Notes: generated by a model from the sequence alone, not told the origin. Numbered from the stretch's first letter, positions 8,583 to 18,964 are shown. The stretch: 64,000 bases of DNA from Treponema sp. (GCA_017619795.1 JAFZRP010000114.1:1-64000); one strand, 5' to 3'. Made by a program: numbers and translations.

Positions 8583-9548
8583 ATGATTAAACTAAAATAC
8601 AAACTCGCGGCAAATAAGGTTCGCAAGCAATTTGGAACCGGCGACAAAAAGCGTGATGAAGGTCAGACAACTCCCGAAAATATAATTCGTTTTGACAATA
8701 TTCAATATGGCGAAGATTGCAAGTTCAAAAAGTGGCAGCTTCTAGATGTCTATCGCCCAAAACAAAGTGCGCCCAACGAGGATAAAGCTCCGGCAAGTGC
8801 AGATAAGGTTACCGCAAGCGACAATAAAGCTCCCAAACTGCCAGTAATCGTTATTGTTCACGGTGGCGGTTGGGTTTATGGCGATAAAGAGGTTTACCAA
8901 TTCTACGGTATGCGATTAGCCCAGCGCGGTTTTGCAGTTGTAAATTATTCCTACAGACTTGCGCCCGAAGTAAAGTTCCCCGCCTCTCTGCAGGATACCG
9001 AAAAGGTCTTTCAGTGGATTTGCGACAATGCAGAACAGTATGGCTTTGATACCCAAAATGTTTTTGCCGTTGGAGATTCTGCCGGCGGTCATCTTCTTTC
9101 GTTGTATGCCTCTGCTGTAACAAATGAAGCTTATGCAAAGAACTTCCCGTTTATTCAGAAAAAAAACCTTGTTCTGCGTGGAGTAGGCCTGAACTGTGGT
9201 GTATACGAAATGTCCTATTCTGCTGATAAGTCTCAATCGAATATTTTAATAGAAGCTCTTATGCCAAAGGGCGGCACCAAAGAAGAACTCCAGCTCATAA
9301 ATGCAATTGCCCACATAACAAATGCTTTTCCACCAGCCTTCATCATGACCGCCAAAGGAGATTTTCTTGTTACGCAAGGCCCAGTTATGGCAAAAGCACT
9401 TACCGCAGCCGGAGTTCCCCACGAATACAAATGCTATGGAACAGACGAAATGCCACTTTGGCACGTTTTCCATTGCGACCCAAGGCTACCCGAAGCAGTT
9501 ATATGTAATGATGATGAATGCAACTTTTTTAAAAGCTTGATAATCTAA
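8583..9548 (+). CDS. alpha/beta hydrolase, esterase/lipase (HSL-like)
   Basis: A 321-residue serine hydrolase counted from the ATG at 8583. The frame is open back to 8532, but that earlier ATG lies inside a TATAAT box (8528-8533), so it is unlikely to be used. The oxyanion motif HGGGWVYGD, the nucleophile motif GDSAGGH and a late LWHVFH His form the expected triad framework of the hormone-sensitive-lipase/BD-FAE branch. No signal peptide is seen, so it is probably cytoplasmic. An inserted Lys/Ala/Pro-rich stretch (about residues 60-85) precedes the first core strand. The substrate is likely a small ester or acetylated sugar; this is inference. Confidence 0.85.
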   Translation: MIKLKYKLAANKVRKQFGTGDKKRDEGQTTPENIIRFDNIQYGEDCKFKKWQLLDVYRPKQSAPNEDKAPASADKVTASDNKAPKLPVIVIVHGGGWVYGDKEVYQFYGMRLAQRGFAVVNYSYRLAPEVKFPASLQDTEKVFQWICDNAEQYGFDTQNVFAVGDSAGGHLLSLYASAVTNEAYAKNFPFIQKKNLVLRGVGLNCGVYEMSYSADKSQSNILIEALMPKGGTKEELQLINAIAHITNAFPPAFIMTAKGDFLVTQGPVMAKALTAAGVPHEYKCYGTDEMPLWHVFHCDPRLPEAVICNDDECNFFKSLII

Positions 9549-9617
9549 ACAAGCCAAAGAAATCAATAAATCAAATATATAAACCGCAGAAGCAATCTTT
9601 TTCACCAGTCCCATTTT

Positions 9618-9665
9618 GTGCTGATTCTGTGCTCTTTTTTTTCCGTATTTGTGCTGATTATGTGC
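9618..9665 (+). promoter_or_regulatory. two tandem SARP/PhoB-type activator sites
   Basis: GTGCTGATTCTGTGC at 9618-9632 and GTGCTGATTATGTGC at 9651-9665 each hold two GTGC half-sites exactly 11 bp apart, and the two sites are 33 bp apart. The last GTGC ends 11 nt before a TATCAT -10 box (9677-9682), where an activator would replace the -35 element. The same site occurs five times upstream of the lipoprotein gene at 18965-22183. Confidence 0.8.
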
Positions 9666-9676
9666 TAGAAGAATAG

Positions 9677-9682
9677 TATCAT
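9677..9682 (+). promoter_or_regulatory. -10 box of the giant-lipoprotein operon
   Basis: TATCAT lies 11 nt after the second activator site and 65 nt before the chosen ATG at 9748. There is no matching -35 hexamer, as expected for an activator-dependent promoter. Confidence 0.6.
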
Positions 9683-9747
9683 AAATACATATTTTTCCAT
9701 AAAAGATTAATGTGAAAAAAAGAATAGTGAAAAAAATGGAGTTTAAA

Positions 9748-12700
9748 ATGAAAAAGATTTCTTTATTTCTTATTCCTTTGTTTTTAATCCTTACTGTAAC
9801 TTTTACAGTAGCCTTTTCTTCCTGCGAAAACTTTCTGGATGGAAGCGACGTTCAGGAAAAGCTTTCGGAAATAATTGATGTAGCAAATGCAAAAAGCTAC
9901 AAGATTATTGTTTCACCGAACGAGGCAATGGGTACATTCCTTACAAGTGGAGAAAAGGAATGTAAGGTTGGTTATACAATTGACCTTCAATTCACAGTTA
10001 ATACCGAAAATTACATTTACAATTGTCTGGAAGCTGTAAGTAAGGTAAATCCTACAAAAAGCCGTGCAGATTATGTTGAGTTTATAGAAATGAGCTCTGA
10101 ACCGGAAGAAAAAAGTGGTCTTTTTAAGGTTCAGGTAAAGCTTGTAAAAGAATCAGATGACGTTATGATTCGACCAAATTGTACTCTTATTCCAAAAATT
10201 ACGCAGATTACACCAGATTTTACGCCTTCCGGCTACGATCAGGATGAGCTTGTTCAGATTAAGTTTAACAAGCCGGTAGATCCAGAATCGTTTGGAAACT
10301 GCGAATGTGTTTCTATTTTCTCAGATTCAAGCGACCTTAAAGATGAATATTTTGAAGCACCAAAGTTTATTGAAGACAATACTGTATTAGTTTTTGCCCC
10401 AAAGCAGGATGTTCATATGATTGCACCAGATTCGGGCAAAAAAATGGACATAACTGTAAGCATCAGCTTTAGCGAAGAAAAAGATGCCGAAGGTATTCCT
10501 TTTACAGACAGTAAAACACACTCCTACCGAATAAACGAAACTTTTGGTAATCAGGAAATATCAACAATCCTTATAAGAGAAGATGACAACAGCGTTACAG
10601 GTTCCTTCGACAAAACTGGCGAATTAAAGTGTACAGTTGGCTACAGCATTGCACTTCAGTTTACAGTAAAGAAATCTGATTATTTATTCGACGGACTTGT
10701 TGCCCTTAGCCGCGAAGACGGAACAACAGAGCTTACCGATGTTGTAGAGTTCTCTGTTCTCAAGGGTGATGCTGATACCGGTATCTATACTATAGCTGCC
10801 GTTATTAAAAAACAGTCAGACGATATCCTTATAAAACCAAAATGTATTCTTCTTCCAAAGGTAGAGCAGATTACTCCAGACTTTATTCCAACCGGTTACG
10901 AGCAGGACGAAACCATAACAATTAAGTTTAATAAACCGGTAGATCCAGAATCGTTTGGAACCTTTGGCTGCATTTCTATTTTCTCAGACAGCGGCGACCT
11001 TAAGAGCTATTTCAACACACCAACCTTTGCCGACGAAAATACACTTTTGAAAATCACAACAAAAAAAGATCTTCACATTATCACACCAGACACCGGCAAA
11101 AAAATGGACATTACCGTTAGCATTGATTTTGCAAATGTAAAGGATGTGGACGGCATTTCTATTTCGCAGAACGCGTCTCAGACTTACAGAATTAACGACA
11201 GTTTTGGAAGTCAGCGTAAATCAAAAATCATGGTAAGAGAAGAAGGCAACGGAACAACTGGAACCTTCGACAAAACCGGCGAAATTGAATGTACAGTCGG
11301 CTACAGCATTGACCTTCAGTTTACAGTTAAAAAATCAGACTATCTGTTCGACGGACTTGTTGCTCTTAGCCGTGCAGACGGAACAACACCGCTCACAGAT
11401 ACAGTAGAGTTCGAAACTCTTAAGAGTGATGATGATACCGGCATTTATACAATCCGTGCAAATATTAAAAAAGAGTCAGACGATATCCTCATTAAACCAA
11501 AATGCGTTCTTATTCCAAAGGTATTACAGATTACACCGGAATTAAATCCGTCTGGTTACGATCAGGATACAGTAGTAAAAATTAAGTTTAACAAGGCAAT
11601 CAATCCGGAAACCTTAAGCAACGATAGTATTTCAATCTTCTCAACCGATACAGATCTTAAACGATATTTTGACGATTATTATTTCACAGAAGAAAACACA
11701 GTTCTTAATCTTGCACCAAAGAGTAACCGCCACATTATTACTCCAGATTCAGGCAAGCGCCTTGATATTACAGTAACAGTAGACCTTAAAGAAGTAAATG
11801 ATGTTGATGGCATTTCTATGGGTCAGACACTTTCTCATACTTACCGAATAAACGACAGTTTTACAAATCAGAAAAAATCAAAAATCCTTGTTCAGGAAGA
11901 AGCAAACTCTGCAACAGGAACCTTCGACCGCAAGGGCGAAATTGAATGTACAGTTGGCTGCAGCGTAGACCTTCAGTTTACAGTTAGAAAATCAGACTAC
12001 CTGTTCGATGAGCTTATTGCTGTAAGTCGTGCAGACGGTTCAACTCCTCTTACTTACAGCACCGTAGAGTTTGAGGTTTTAAGCGCAGATAATGATAAGG
12101 GAATCTATACAATCCGCGTGCTCATTAAAGAAGAAACTAACAATATCCTCATTAAGCCAAAATGTATTCTTATTCCAAAGGTTGAAAGCATAGAACCAGA
12201 TTATGAATCTTCCGGCTGCGAGCAGGATTCTACAATCAGCATTACATTTAATAAACCGGTAGATGTTTCTGCTTATTTCAATCCTACAATCACAGATGCT
12301 TCGGGAAATAACCTTGCAGAATATTTTGCACAGCCTTACTTCTCAGAAGATTCAACAATTCTTTATATTCCTACAGTTAAATCAAAGAGACTTATTGATG
12401 TAAACGGAAGTATAGAAACAAGAGATATTATTGTAAAAATAGATCTTTCAGATATTTCAGATAAGGATGGTAATGCGGGAACAGGCGTATTCCAGCACAA
12501 ATACCGTATAAACAAACACCTCGACAGCATAAAACCTATCCTTTCAGGAGTAAACCTTTATTCAACTTCAAACAAGCTCAGCAAATATTACAAGCAGCTT
12601 ACACCAAAAGCCTACGACACCTGGAGCAATCTTGGAAGCAACGATGGTGATTTTGGAACAAACCATGTAAAAGATTCTGTTTATATTGAAGTTGATGGTT

Positions 12701-15354
12701 ACGATGTTGATTCTGGAATTGGCGGTATTATTGTTAAAGAAAAAATACTCAAATATACAGATGAAACAGTTGTAGATTATGATTCAACTACAGCACATTT
12801 AACTTGTACTAAAAACGAAACAACCGGAAAGTATTATGCAGAATATAAAATGGAAACTGCTTATGACGGAATTGTAGAACTTGAAATCTCTGTAGAAGAT
12901 TATGCCGGTAATGTGAACAGTAGTGAACAGTCTAAAAAGTTCTATGTATTAAAAGATACAATGGTTGATACTGTTAATATCAGATTTACTCAGGAGCTTG
13001 AGCCTGGTTCATTCCCAAGAGAAAATACTGAAGCTAGCCGTGCTGCCAGAGCAAGAAGAATGGAGAAAATCCCTGTTGTAAAAGAAGATGAACAGGATGT
13101 TGTATTAACCATTAATAATGAACTGACAAATGGAAAAATAGGCTCTGAAGATTATTTCTATTCTTCTTACCATTCTCCATATGAAATTGAAGTTTACTGG
13201 GGCTATTCAGAAGATTCTGCTACAAACAGAATTACAAAGGACAGTAATAACAATTATAATTTTACACGAGATATAAGCCGCTTTGTATTTATTAAGGTTC
13301 TTTGTAGGGATGAGGTAGGAAATGAAAAGGTTAAAATTAAGCGAATGCCTCCTCGTGCCGAAATCTGTGCTGGTGAACAAAATAACGAAATTAGCATAAC
13401 AAACCTGCAGTCATGGGTAGTGCAGAGTGGTGTATCTATATCTCAGCAAACAACTTACAATATTGAAGATTATTCTCATTTGATTTTCGAGTTTGAAGAT
13501 GAAAATGTAAATCCTAATAGAGTAATCTGGTGCGGACAAGCTTCGCCTCTGGGTTTGATGAGAGATCTTTGTTTTACAAATTATGAAAACGTAGATTATC
13601 CAACAGGAAATGTAAAGGTATATGCATCAGCCAATGTTGGAGATTTCCCTTCTCCTCTAAGTCTTAATTACGTTAGTTTCTCAATTACAGGATGGGATGC
13701 AGATGGATTTGGATCGGCAATAGTGACAACTCCTGTTATTTCAAATGAAACAGATGGAGAAAAAACTGTAGTTCAGGGTTATGGACCAGAAGGCACAGAT
13801 TATATTTCAAGAGAACCATTAAAGGTTACATATAACCCAATGCAAAATACCGGCTGTAATAAGGTTGTAATTGACGATTATATGACTTCGGCAGGCCAGG
13901 CAGCAGGAATAACTTATTCTTTCTATATACTGGGATGGTATGCAAAAGGAAATAATAAAGCTTTTGATCCGTCTTTCAGCTCGTTAAATAAATCTCCAGA
14001 ATTACTTCTTTATTCATATAGTGGATATAAGATTTTTGTAGAGGCTTATGATCCATCTACTAATATAATTTATCGTCCATTCACTTATGAGTTAGACGAT
14101 ATATTGGATTATGAAACAGGCGGATATATCAAACAAAACCTTCCTAGCTTTGAGTTTACGATTAATTCTGAAACAACAACAACAAAGGATCTTATTTTAA
14201 GAGATGATATTCTTCCTCCTATAGTTAATGCATCACAGAATTTCAATATTGCCAACGTAGGAATTCCTGGTGGCTTTATGATTAATGGTCCTGTGGATTA
14301 CTATTTTGATTCTTTTGATGAAACCAACGATCCAGATAGTCCTAGCTATGAACCTCCTCTGACCCTTCCAGTCAATGAAGACGGATACTATGAATTAACT
14401 TATTATATTATTCCTAATCCAAGTAGTGATATCAATTTTGTTCCTACATATTCAATAGAAGAACTGAGAACTCAATATCAGGGCTTTAAGAGAACCCTGG
14501 AGTATAATCTAGCTGCTTTCCCAGATTTAATTGTTCCGTATGGTAATCTGGCAGAAGGTTTCTATACAATTTCGTTTATTGTAGAAGATATTTCTGGAAA
14601 TGCTGAGGTATATACTTTTGCTTTTGTAAATTATACTTTAGGAAAATTACCATTTACAGTTAAAAAAGTTTATAACAACGTTACTCAACAGCAGGAACTT
14701 AAATTCTCAATTTCTGAAAATAAGCGAGCTGGCTTTACAACTACTGTAGATGGTGAAGAAGAATCGACAATAGTTGTATCACTTGCTACATGTATGAGTA
14801 GTACAAACTGGCTTGGTGGTATGGATAACATAGTGTATGATTGGGTGATGCCAGAAAATGGACAAGGAGAGCCTGTATATACATTAACATTTGAGAAGAC
14901 TATTGAATTTGATAACAATTACCCTTGGCGTAAAGTTCTTGCTCATACTGGATTCGGAGAAGGTAATAATTCTGCTTCTGGAAAAGCTTATTTTAATTCT
15001 GATTACATATTTGTAGGTCAGAATAATTATTGTCAAATTAAAAACTGTATGGAAGGCTTAAACGGTATCCAGATATTTAGCGATAATTCTGTATTGGTTC
15101 ATACAATGTTCTCACCAGATAAGCTTACAGATTCAAAGTATTCAAGAAATGCTCTTTCTATCTGGGAAACAAAAGGTGCAGAAACAGGAATTATGATTTA
15201 CAATACAACTGAAGTAAATGGTGTTCAACAAGATATCAATAAGACTTATGACTTATCTAAGCTCGATGGTATTCCAGTTGGATGCTGGTACACAACAATT
15301 ATTCGCTTTGCCGATGGTACTACAGTAATGACCGACATCAAACAGAAGTATTAA
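9748..15354 (+). CDS. giant repeat lipoprotein with Ig-like (SbsA/Big_5-type) domains
   Basis: A 1868-residue lipoprotein. The chosen ATG at 9748 has GGAG six bases upstream; earlier in-frame GTG (9712) and ATG (9736) give a poor signal peptide. A hydrophobic signal ends in AFSSC, so Cys26 should be lipidated. Four tandem units of about 219 residues follow (DNA about 9895-12520). Each has a CTVGYSIxLQFTV segment, a KPKCxLIPKV segment and a GYxQDxxxxIKFNKPVDPES segment typical of SbsA-like bacterial Ig domains. After the repeats, DYAGNV-type motifs suggest more Ig-like modules, and the last 700 residues are beta-rich without a known name. It is the first gene of a three-gene operon and a likely surface or periplasmic structural protein. 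Confidence 0.8.
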   Translation: MKKISLFLIPLFLILTVTFTVAFSSCENFLDGSDVQEKLSEIIDVANAKSYKIIVSPNEAMGTFLTSGEKECKVGYTIDLQFTVNTENYIYNCLEAVSKVNPTKSRADYVEFIEMSSEPEEKSGLFKVQVKLVKESDDVMIRPNCTLIPKITQITPDFTPSGYDQDELVQIKFNKPVDPESFGNCECVSIFSDSSDLKDEYFEAPKFIEDNTVLVFAPKQDVHMIAPDSGKKMDITVSISFSEEKDAEGIPFTDSKTHSYRINETFGNQEISTILIREDDNSVTGSFDKTGELKCTVGYSIALQFTVKKSDYLFDGLVALSREDGTTELTDVVEFSVLKGDADTGIYTIAAVIKKQSDDILIKPKCILLPKVEQITPDFIPTGYEQDETITIKFNKPVDPESFGTFGCISIFSDSGDLKSYFNTPTFADENTLLKITTKKDLHIITPDTGKKMDITVSIDFANVKDVDGISISQNASQTYRINDSFGSQRKSKIMVREEGNGTTGTFDKTGEIECTVGYSIDLQFTVKKSDYLFDGLVALSRADGTTPLTDTVEFETLKSDDDTGIYTIRANIKKESDDILIKPKCVLIPKVLQITPELNPSGYDQDTVVKIKFNKAINPETLSNDSISIFSTDTDLKRYFDDYYFTEENTVLNLAPKSNRHIITPDSGKRLDITVTVDLKEVNDVDGISMGQTLSHTYRINDSFTNQKKSKILVQEEANSATGTFDRKGEIECTVGCSVDLQFTVRKSDYLFDELIAVSRADGSTPLTYSTVEFEVLSADNDKGIYTIRVLIKEETNNILIKPKCILIPKVESIEPDYESSGCEQDSTISITFNKPVDVSAYFNPTITDASGNNLAEYFAQPYFSEDSTILYIPTVKSKRLIDVNGSIETRDIIVKIDLSDISDKDGNAGTGVFQHKYRINKHLDSIKPILSGVNLYSTSNKLSKYYKQLTPKAYDTWSNLGSNDGDFGTNHVKDSVYIEVDGYDVDSGIGGIIVKEKILKYTDETVVDYDSTTAHLTCTKNETTGKYYAEYKMETAYDGIVELEISVEDYAGNVNSSEQSKKFYVLKDTMVDTVNIRFTQELEPGSFPRENTEASRAARARRMEKIPVVKEDEQDVVLTINNELTNGKIGSEDYFYSSYHSPYEIEVYWGYSEDSATNRITKDSNNNYNFTRDISRFVFIKVLCRDEVGNEKVKIKRMPPRAEICAGEQNNEISITNLQSWVVQSGVSISQQTTYNIEDYSHLIFEFEDENVNPNRVIWCGQASPLGLMRDLCFTNYENVDYPTGNVKVYASANVGDFPSPLSLNYVSFSITGWDADGFGSAIVTTPVISNETDGEKTVVQGYGPEGTDYISREPLKVTYNPMQNTGCNKVVIDDYMTSAGQAAGITYSFYILGWYAKGNNKAFDPSFSSLNKSPELLLYSYSGYKIFVEAYDPSTNIIYRPFTYELDDILDYETGGYIKQNLPSFEFTINSETTTTKDLILRDDILPPIVNASQNFNIANVGIPGGFMINGPVDYYFDSFDETNDPDSPSYEPPLTLPVNEDGYYELTYYIIPNPSSDINFVPTYSIEELRTQYQGFKRTLEYNLAAFPDLIVPYGNLAEGFYTISFIVEDISGNAEVYTFAFVNYTLGKLPFTVKKVYNNVTQQQELKFSISENKRAGFTTTVDGEEESTIVVSLATCMSSTNWLGGMDNIVYDWVMPENGQGEPVYTLTFEKTIEFDNNYPWRKVLAHTGFGEGNNSASGKAYFNSDYIFVGQNNYCQIKNCMEGLNGIQIFSDNSVLVHTMFSPDKLTDSKYSRNALSIWETKGAETGIMIYNTTEVNGVQQDINKTYDLSKLDGIPVGCWYTTIIRFADGTTVMTDIKQKY
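9895..12520 (+). repeat. four tandem ~657-bp coding repeats
   Basis: Repeat starts are near 9895, 10561, 11221 and 11875. Conserved DNA blocks such as AAACCGGTAGATCCAGAATC recur between units. Repeats 2 and 3 are the most alike and repeat 1 is the most diverged, consistent with internal duplication in the lipoprotein gene. Confidence 0.8.
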
Positions 15355-15368
15355 TGAGGAGCACAAAA

Positions 15369-17279
15369 ATGAAAAAACAACTTCTTTCAGTATTTCTGAT
15401 TTCGACATTGGTAGGGGCGGGCAGCCTGTTTGCGTTAGACTTTTCGGTAAGAATAAATCCGGGAGTTGCAATTCCATTAAAGGAATATTATAAGCCGGCT
15501 GTAAATGTAACTGCACAGGCCGACATTCAGCTGTTCGACTGGGTAACAGTTGGTCCGGAAGGCAGTTTTATGCTGGAAACCCCGGAAAATGCAAGCACAC
15601 CTCTCACTTTCCTTTATGGCGGACTTGGACTCGGTGTTTATCATAATATTTTTTCAAGACTTTACTTTGGAGTGGGAGGGGCAGCAGGAGTTTATAACTT
15701 TTCATTCCAGGATGAAAACGATAAGGTAAAGGCTTCTGATTTTTACTGGCGCGGTTATGGAGAGTTTGGCTTCCGTTTTAATCCAAGCGTAACGCTTTCG
15801 TTGAATGGCGGCTATACCTCCTTCTTAAAATCAAACGGTTTTGGTTCTATTTTCACTGGTGAATCAAAATCAATGGTTTCCGGTCCACAGGTAGGAGTTT
15901 CTCTCAAAGTCACTTTATCCTCTAAAAAATCAGCTAAAAACGCCTGTTATGCAACTATTCAGCAGGATTCAGAGATTTTCCCGCTTTACATGCAGCTTTA
16001 TAAAAACAATCCTGTTGCTTCAATCATTCTTACAAACGGTGAGTCGGCAGAAATTAAAAATGTTACCATCAGCTTTACAGCAGGTAAATACACTTCAAGT
16101 GCGTTAAAGTCGGAACCAATTCCAATGATTAAAAAGATGAAGAGCATTCCGGTAGATTTACTTGTAGACTTTTCTTCCGACCTGCTTTCGTTTGCAGAAA
16201 ACGGAATGATTTCCGGTAACCTTGTAATTGAATACGAGCTTCTTGGTAAAAAGAAAACTGCAACACAGGGAATCGCACTTTCTGTTTCAAACCGCAACTC
16301 TTACATTTGGGGCAACACAGAATCGCTTGCGGCATACATTTCGCCAGACACCCCTGAGGTTTTGGAATACGCAAAATACGTAGCAGGAATTGCCCGCAAT
16401 CACCTTTACTCAGGTATGAACCGCAATGTTCAGTTTGCAGGCACAATGTTCGAAGCACTCAGAACTTCTGGAATTGTTTATTCAGGCGACAAAACAACAC
16501 CTTATTCAACCTTCCATTTCGGCGAAGAACCAGATTATATTCAATATCCTCTGCAAACAATGGATTTTAGCTCCGGCGATTATGATGAGCTTGGTATTCT
16601 TTATGCATCCTGCCTGGAATCTGTAGGTATTGGAACTGCATTTATTCCGGTTGAAGACGATTTTCTTGTTCTTGTAGATGCATCATTAAAGCCTTCTTCT
16701 GCTGGAAATCATTTTGAAAGCACAGATAATCTTGTAATTACAGACGAAACCGTTTACTTTGCGCTTTCAATGGCAAGCTTTGATTCAGGCTTTACAGCCA
16801 GCCGAAAAAAAGGTGCAGAAGAAATTGTTAGAATCTTACAGAGCGAAGATGCGGTTTATGAGTTTGTAGAAACCCATTACGCCTGGAACAATTATCCTCC
16901 TGCTATTTATACAGGCTATGGCGATGTTCTTCAGCGACCAACTCAATCTAAAGTGGAAGAGCTGTTCCAGAATGTTGTAAGCGAATATGTTAATTCAGAT
17001 TTGAACGCAGTTATCAAACGCGTACAAAAATCCGGCGACCCAAATAAGCTTGGAATGGCTTATGTACGTGCCGGCAAATATGATCAGGCAAAAGCAGAAT
17101 TTACAAAGGCTGCTTCGGGGGGCTCTGTTTCTGCTATGAATAATCTTGGAAACGTATACATGCTTGAAAAAGAGTATTCATTGGCAGAAAAACAATACAA
17201 CCAGGTTCTTGCAATAGAGCCGGAAAATAAGACCGCATTAAAGGGTATAGAAAATCTTCGTTCTATACTTGAAGACTAA
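15369..17279 (+). CDS. exported beta-barrel/transglutaminase-fold protein with C-terminal TPRs (probably inactive enzyme)
   Basis: A 636-residue protein. The ATG at 15369 follows GAGGAG; the longer frame from 15282 lies inside the upstream gene. A signal peptide (MKKQLLSVFLISTLVGAGS, then LFA) leads into an OmpA-like beta-rich region with PGVAIPLKEYY and glycine-rich strands (about 25-200). A transglutaminase-like region follows (about 330-470), and then TPR-like repeats at the end (LGMAYVRAGKYDQAKAEF and LGNVYMLEKEYSLAEKQY). The catalytic Cys position reads SSGDYDEL where the neighbouring paralog has GGDCDDL, and the His is also missing, so it is probably not an active enzyme. It shares an operon and fold with the 17292 gene. 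Confidence 0.75.
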   Translation: MKKQLLSVFLISTLVGAGSLFALDFSVRINPGVAIPLKEYYKPAVNVTAQADIQLFDWVTVGPEGSFMLETPENASTPLTFLYGGLGLGVYHNIFSRLYFGVGGAAGVYNFSFQDENDKVKASDFYWRGYGEFGFRFNPSVTLSLNGGYTSFLKSNGFGSIFTGESKSMVSGPQVGVSLKVTLSSKKSAKNACYATIQQDSEIFPLYMQLYKNNPVASIILTNGESAEIKNVTISFTAGKYTSSALKSEPIPMIKKMKSIPVDLLVDFSSDLLSFAENGMISGNLVIEYELLGKKKTATQGIALSVSNRNSYIWGNTESLAAYISPDTPEVLEYAKYVAGIARNHLYSGMNRNVQFAGTMFEALRTSGIVYSGDKTTPYSTFHFGEEPDYIQYPLQTMDFSSGDYDELGILYASCLESVGIGTAFIPVEDDFLVLVDASLKPSSAGNHFESTDNLVITDETVYFALSMASFDSGFTASRKKGAEEIVRILQSEDAVYEFVETHYAWNNYPPAIYTGYGDVLQRPTQSKVEELFQNVVSEYVNSDLNAVIKRVQKSGDPNKLGMAYVRAGKYDQAKAEFTKAASGGSVSAMNNLGNVYMLEKEYSLAEKQYNQVLAIEPENKTALKGIENLRSILED

Positions 17280-17291
17280 GGGGGAGTTTTT

Positions 17292-18860
17292 ATGAAGCGA
17301 TTAAAAACTCTTTCCTTGTCTGCGGCTTTTTTTCTATTGTTGTCATCTGTTTCCGTTAGCGCAGTGGATTTTTCTGCAAGACTTTTGCCGTCTTATGATT
17401 ATGTAATTAAATCCTCTTTTCAGAACGTTTTTGGTGGAACAGTTGGCCTAGATATAAGCTCAGGTATTTTTAAAACCCGCCACGAAGCTTATATTTCACT
17501 GCAGGCAGAGCCGCTTTTCTTTACAGCTACAAAGGTAGATGCAGTTAATTCCTTTAACTTTGCGGTTGCTCTTGGCTGCAATTTTAGAATTACAGACCGC
17601 TTTGGACTTTCTACAGAAGGCTATGGCGGTGTCTGGTGGCTTCCGGAAGATAAAGATAATGGCCTGCAGTCTGCAAGTGGACCATTTTTTGGTGGAAGAC
17701 TTTCTGCCGATTATTATGTTTCACCTGCAATCAAGGCAAGTCTTTATGGCGGCTACAAAAACCTTTATTACAAGCCGCAACCATTCCTTGAATCGGTAGA
17801 AATGGGAGTCGGAATCTCTATAAATCTTACAAGAAGTCTTTTTAATTCCGATGGTGTAAAAACTCAAACCTACGAAACACAGCCGCTCTTCCCAATTTTC
17901 TACGCACATTACGACAACAATAATTTCGGGTCATTCACTTTCACAAATATAGAAAAAAATGACATTAAGGATGTTGAAGTCTCTGTCTTTATAGAACAGT
18001 TTATGTCTGTTCCTAAAGTTATCGGGACATTTGAGAGAGTTAAACAGGGTGAAGATTTTTCTGTAGACTTAACTGCATTTTTGAACGAAACAATTATGAA
18101 TCAAATGCAGAACCAGATTACAGATGCACTTATTTCTGTGTCTTACAAAAGCTTGGGTCAGAAAAATCTTTTTGAAAGTCGGTTCTTCCTGCAGACATTA
18201 ACGAGAAACTCTATGTCTTGGGAAGATGATCGTCGTGCGGCTGCCTTTGTTTCTGCAAGGGATGGAGCCATTCAGCGTTTCTCACGTCAGATAACACTTG
18301 CACTCAAAGACAAAATTGCAACTACGCCTAGTCCAAATTATCTTTATGCACGTGCAATTTTTGAAGTGCTTAAGGCTTATGGAATCAATTATGTAATTGA
18401 CCCTACAAGTGTTTTCTCTACCTCTAATACAATAGCGGTAGACTTCCTGCAGTTCCCTTATCAGACCTTGCTTTATCATGGTGGAGACTGCGACGACTTA
18501 TCTATTCTGAACTGTTCGCTTTTTGAAGCTCTTGGAGTTCCAACGGCATTTATAACCGTTCCGGGGCATATTTACATGGCTTATGACTCAGGGCTTTCAA
18601 AAGCACAGGCAGATGCAGTTTATGGAAAAGATAAATACATTGTTCAGGATGATAAAGTTTGGATTCCTGTTGAAATTACAGTTCCTCAAGATTCTTTTGC
18701 GCTTGCATTAAAGTATGGACTTAGAGAATGGACAAGATATGCAGATGATCATAATCTTATTCCAATTCACGATGCCTGGCTTGAGTTTAAGCCGGTTACA
18801 GTTCCTGAATCAGACGTAAGCGTACAGTTCCCAAAAGAAGTACTTAAAAATCTTAAATAA
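17292..18860 (+). CDS. exported transglutaminase-like protein with beta-barrel-like N-terminal region
   Basis: A 522-residue protein with a signal peptide (MKRLKTLSLSAAFFLLLSSV, cleavage probably after SVSA). The N-terminal 180 residues are outer-membrane-like beta strands similar to the upstream gene. The C-terminal region carries HGGDCDDLS (Cys nucleophile), VPGHIYMA (His) and VWIPVEIT (acidic third position), a complete transglutaminase/protease-like triad. It may cut or cross-link proteins in the periplasm; the substrate is unknown. Its ribosome site is GGGGGAG 12 bp after the previous stop. Its activity next to an apparently dead paralog suggests an enzyme/pseudoenzyme pair. Confidence 0.75.
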   Translation: MKRLKTLSLSAAFFLLLSSVSVSAVDFSARLLPSYDYVIKSSFQNVFGGTVGLDISSGIFKTRHEAYISLQAEPLFFTATKVDAVNSFNFAVALGCNFRITDRFGLSTEGYGGVWWLPEDKDNGLQSASGPFFGGRLSADYYVSPAIKASLYGGYKNLYYKPQPFLESVEMGVGISINLTRSLFNSDGVKTQTYETQPLFPIFYAHYDNNNFGSFTFTNIEKNDIKDVEVSVFIEQFMSVPKVIGTFERVKQGEDFSVDLTAFLNETIMNQMQNQITDALISVSYKSLGQKNLFESRFFLQTLTRNSMSWEDDRRAAAFVSARDGAIQRFSRQITLALKDKIATTPSPNYLYARAIFEVLKAYGINYVIDPTSVFSTSNTIAVDFLQFPYQTLLYHGGDCDDLSILNCSLFEALGVPTAFITVPGHIYMAYDSGLSKAQADAVYGKDKYIVQDDKVWIPVEITVPQDSFALALKYGLREWTRYADDHNLIPIHDAWLEFKPVTVPESDVSVQFPKEVLKNLK

Positions 18861-18905
18861 AAGTACTTAACAATCTTAAATAAATCTCCCACAAGCTATA
18901 AAAAA

Positions 18906-18933
18906 ACCCGGAGTCCGAGGAGGAACTCCGGGT
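18906..18933. terminator. bidirectional terminator between converging genes
   Basis: ACCCGGAGT (18906-18914) and ACTCCGGGT (18925-18933) form a nine-pair GC-rich stem. It has an A run on the left and TAAAAC on the right, and lies between the ends of the 9748-18860 operon and the 18965-22183 gene. Confidence 0.85.
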
Positions 18934-18964
18934 AAAACTCTCTCACGTTTTATCTTAAGGAGGA

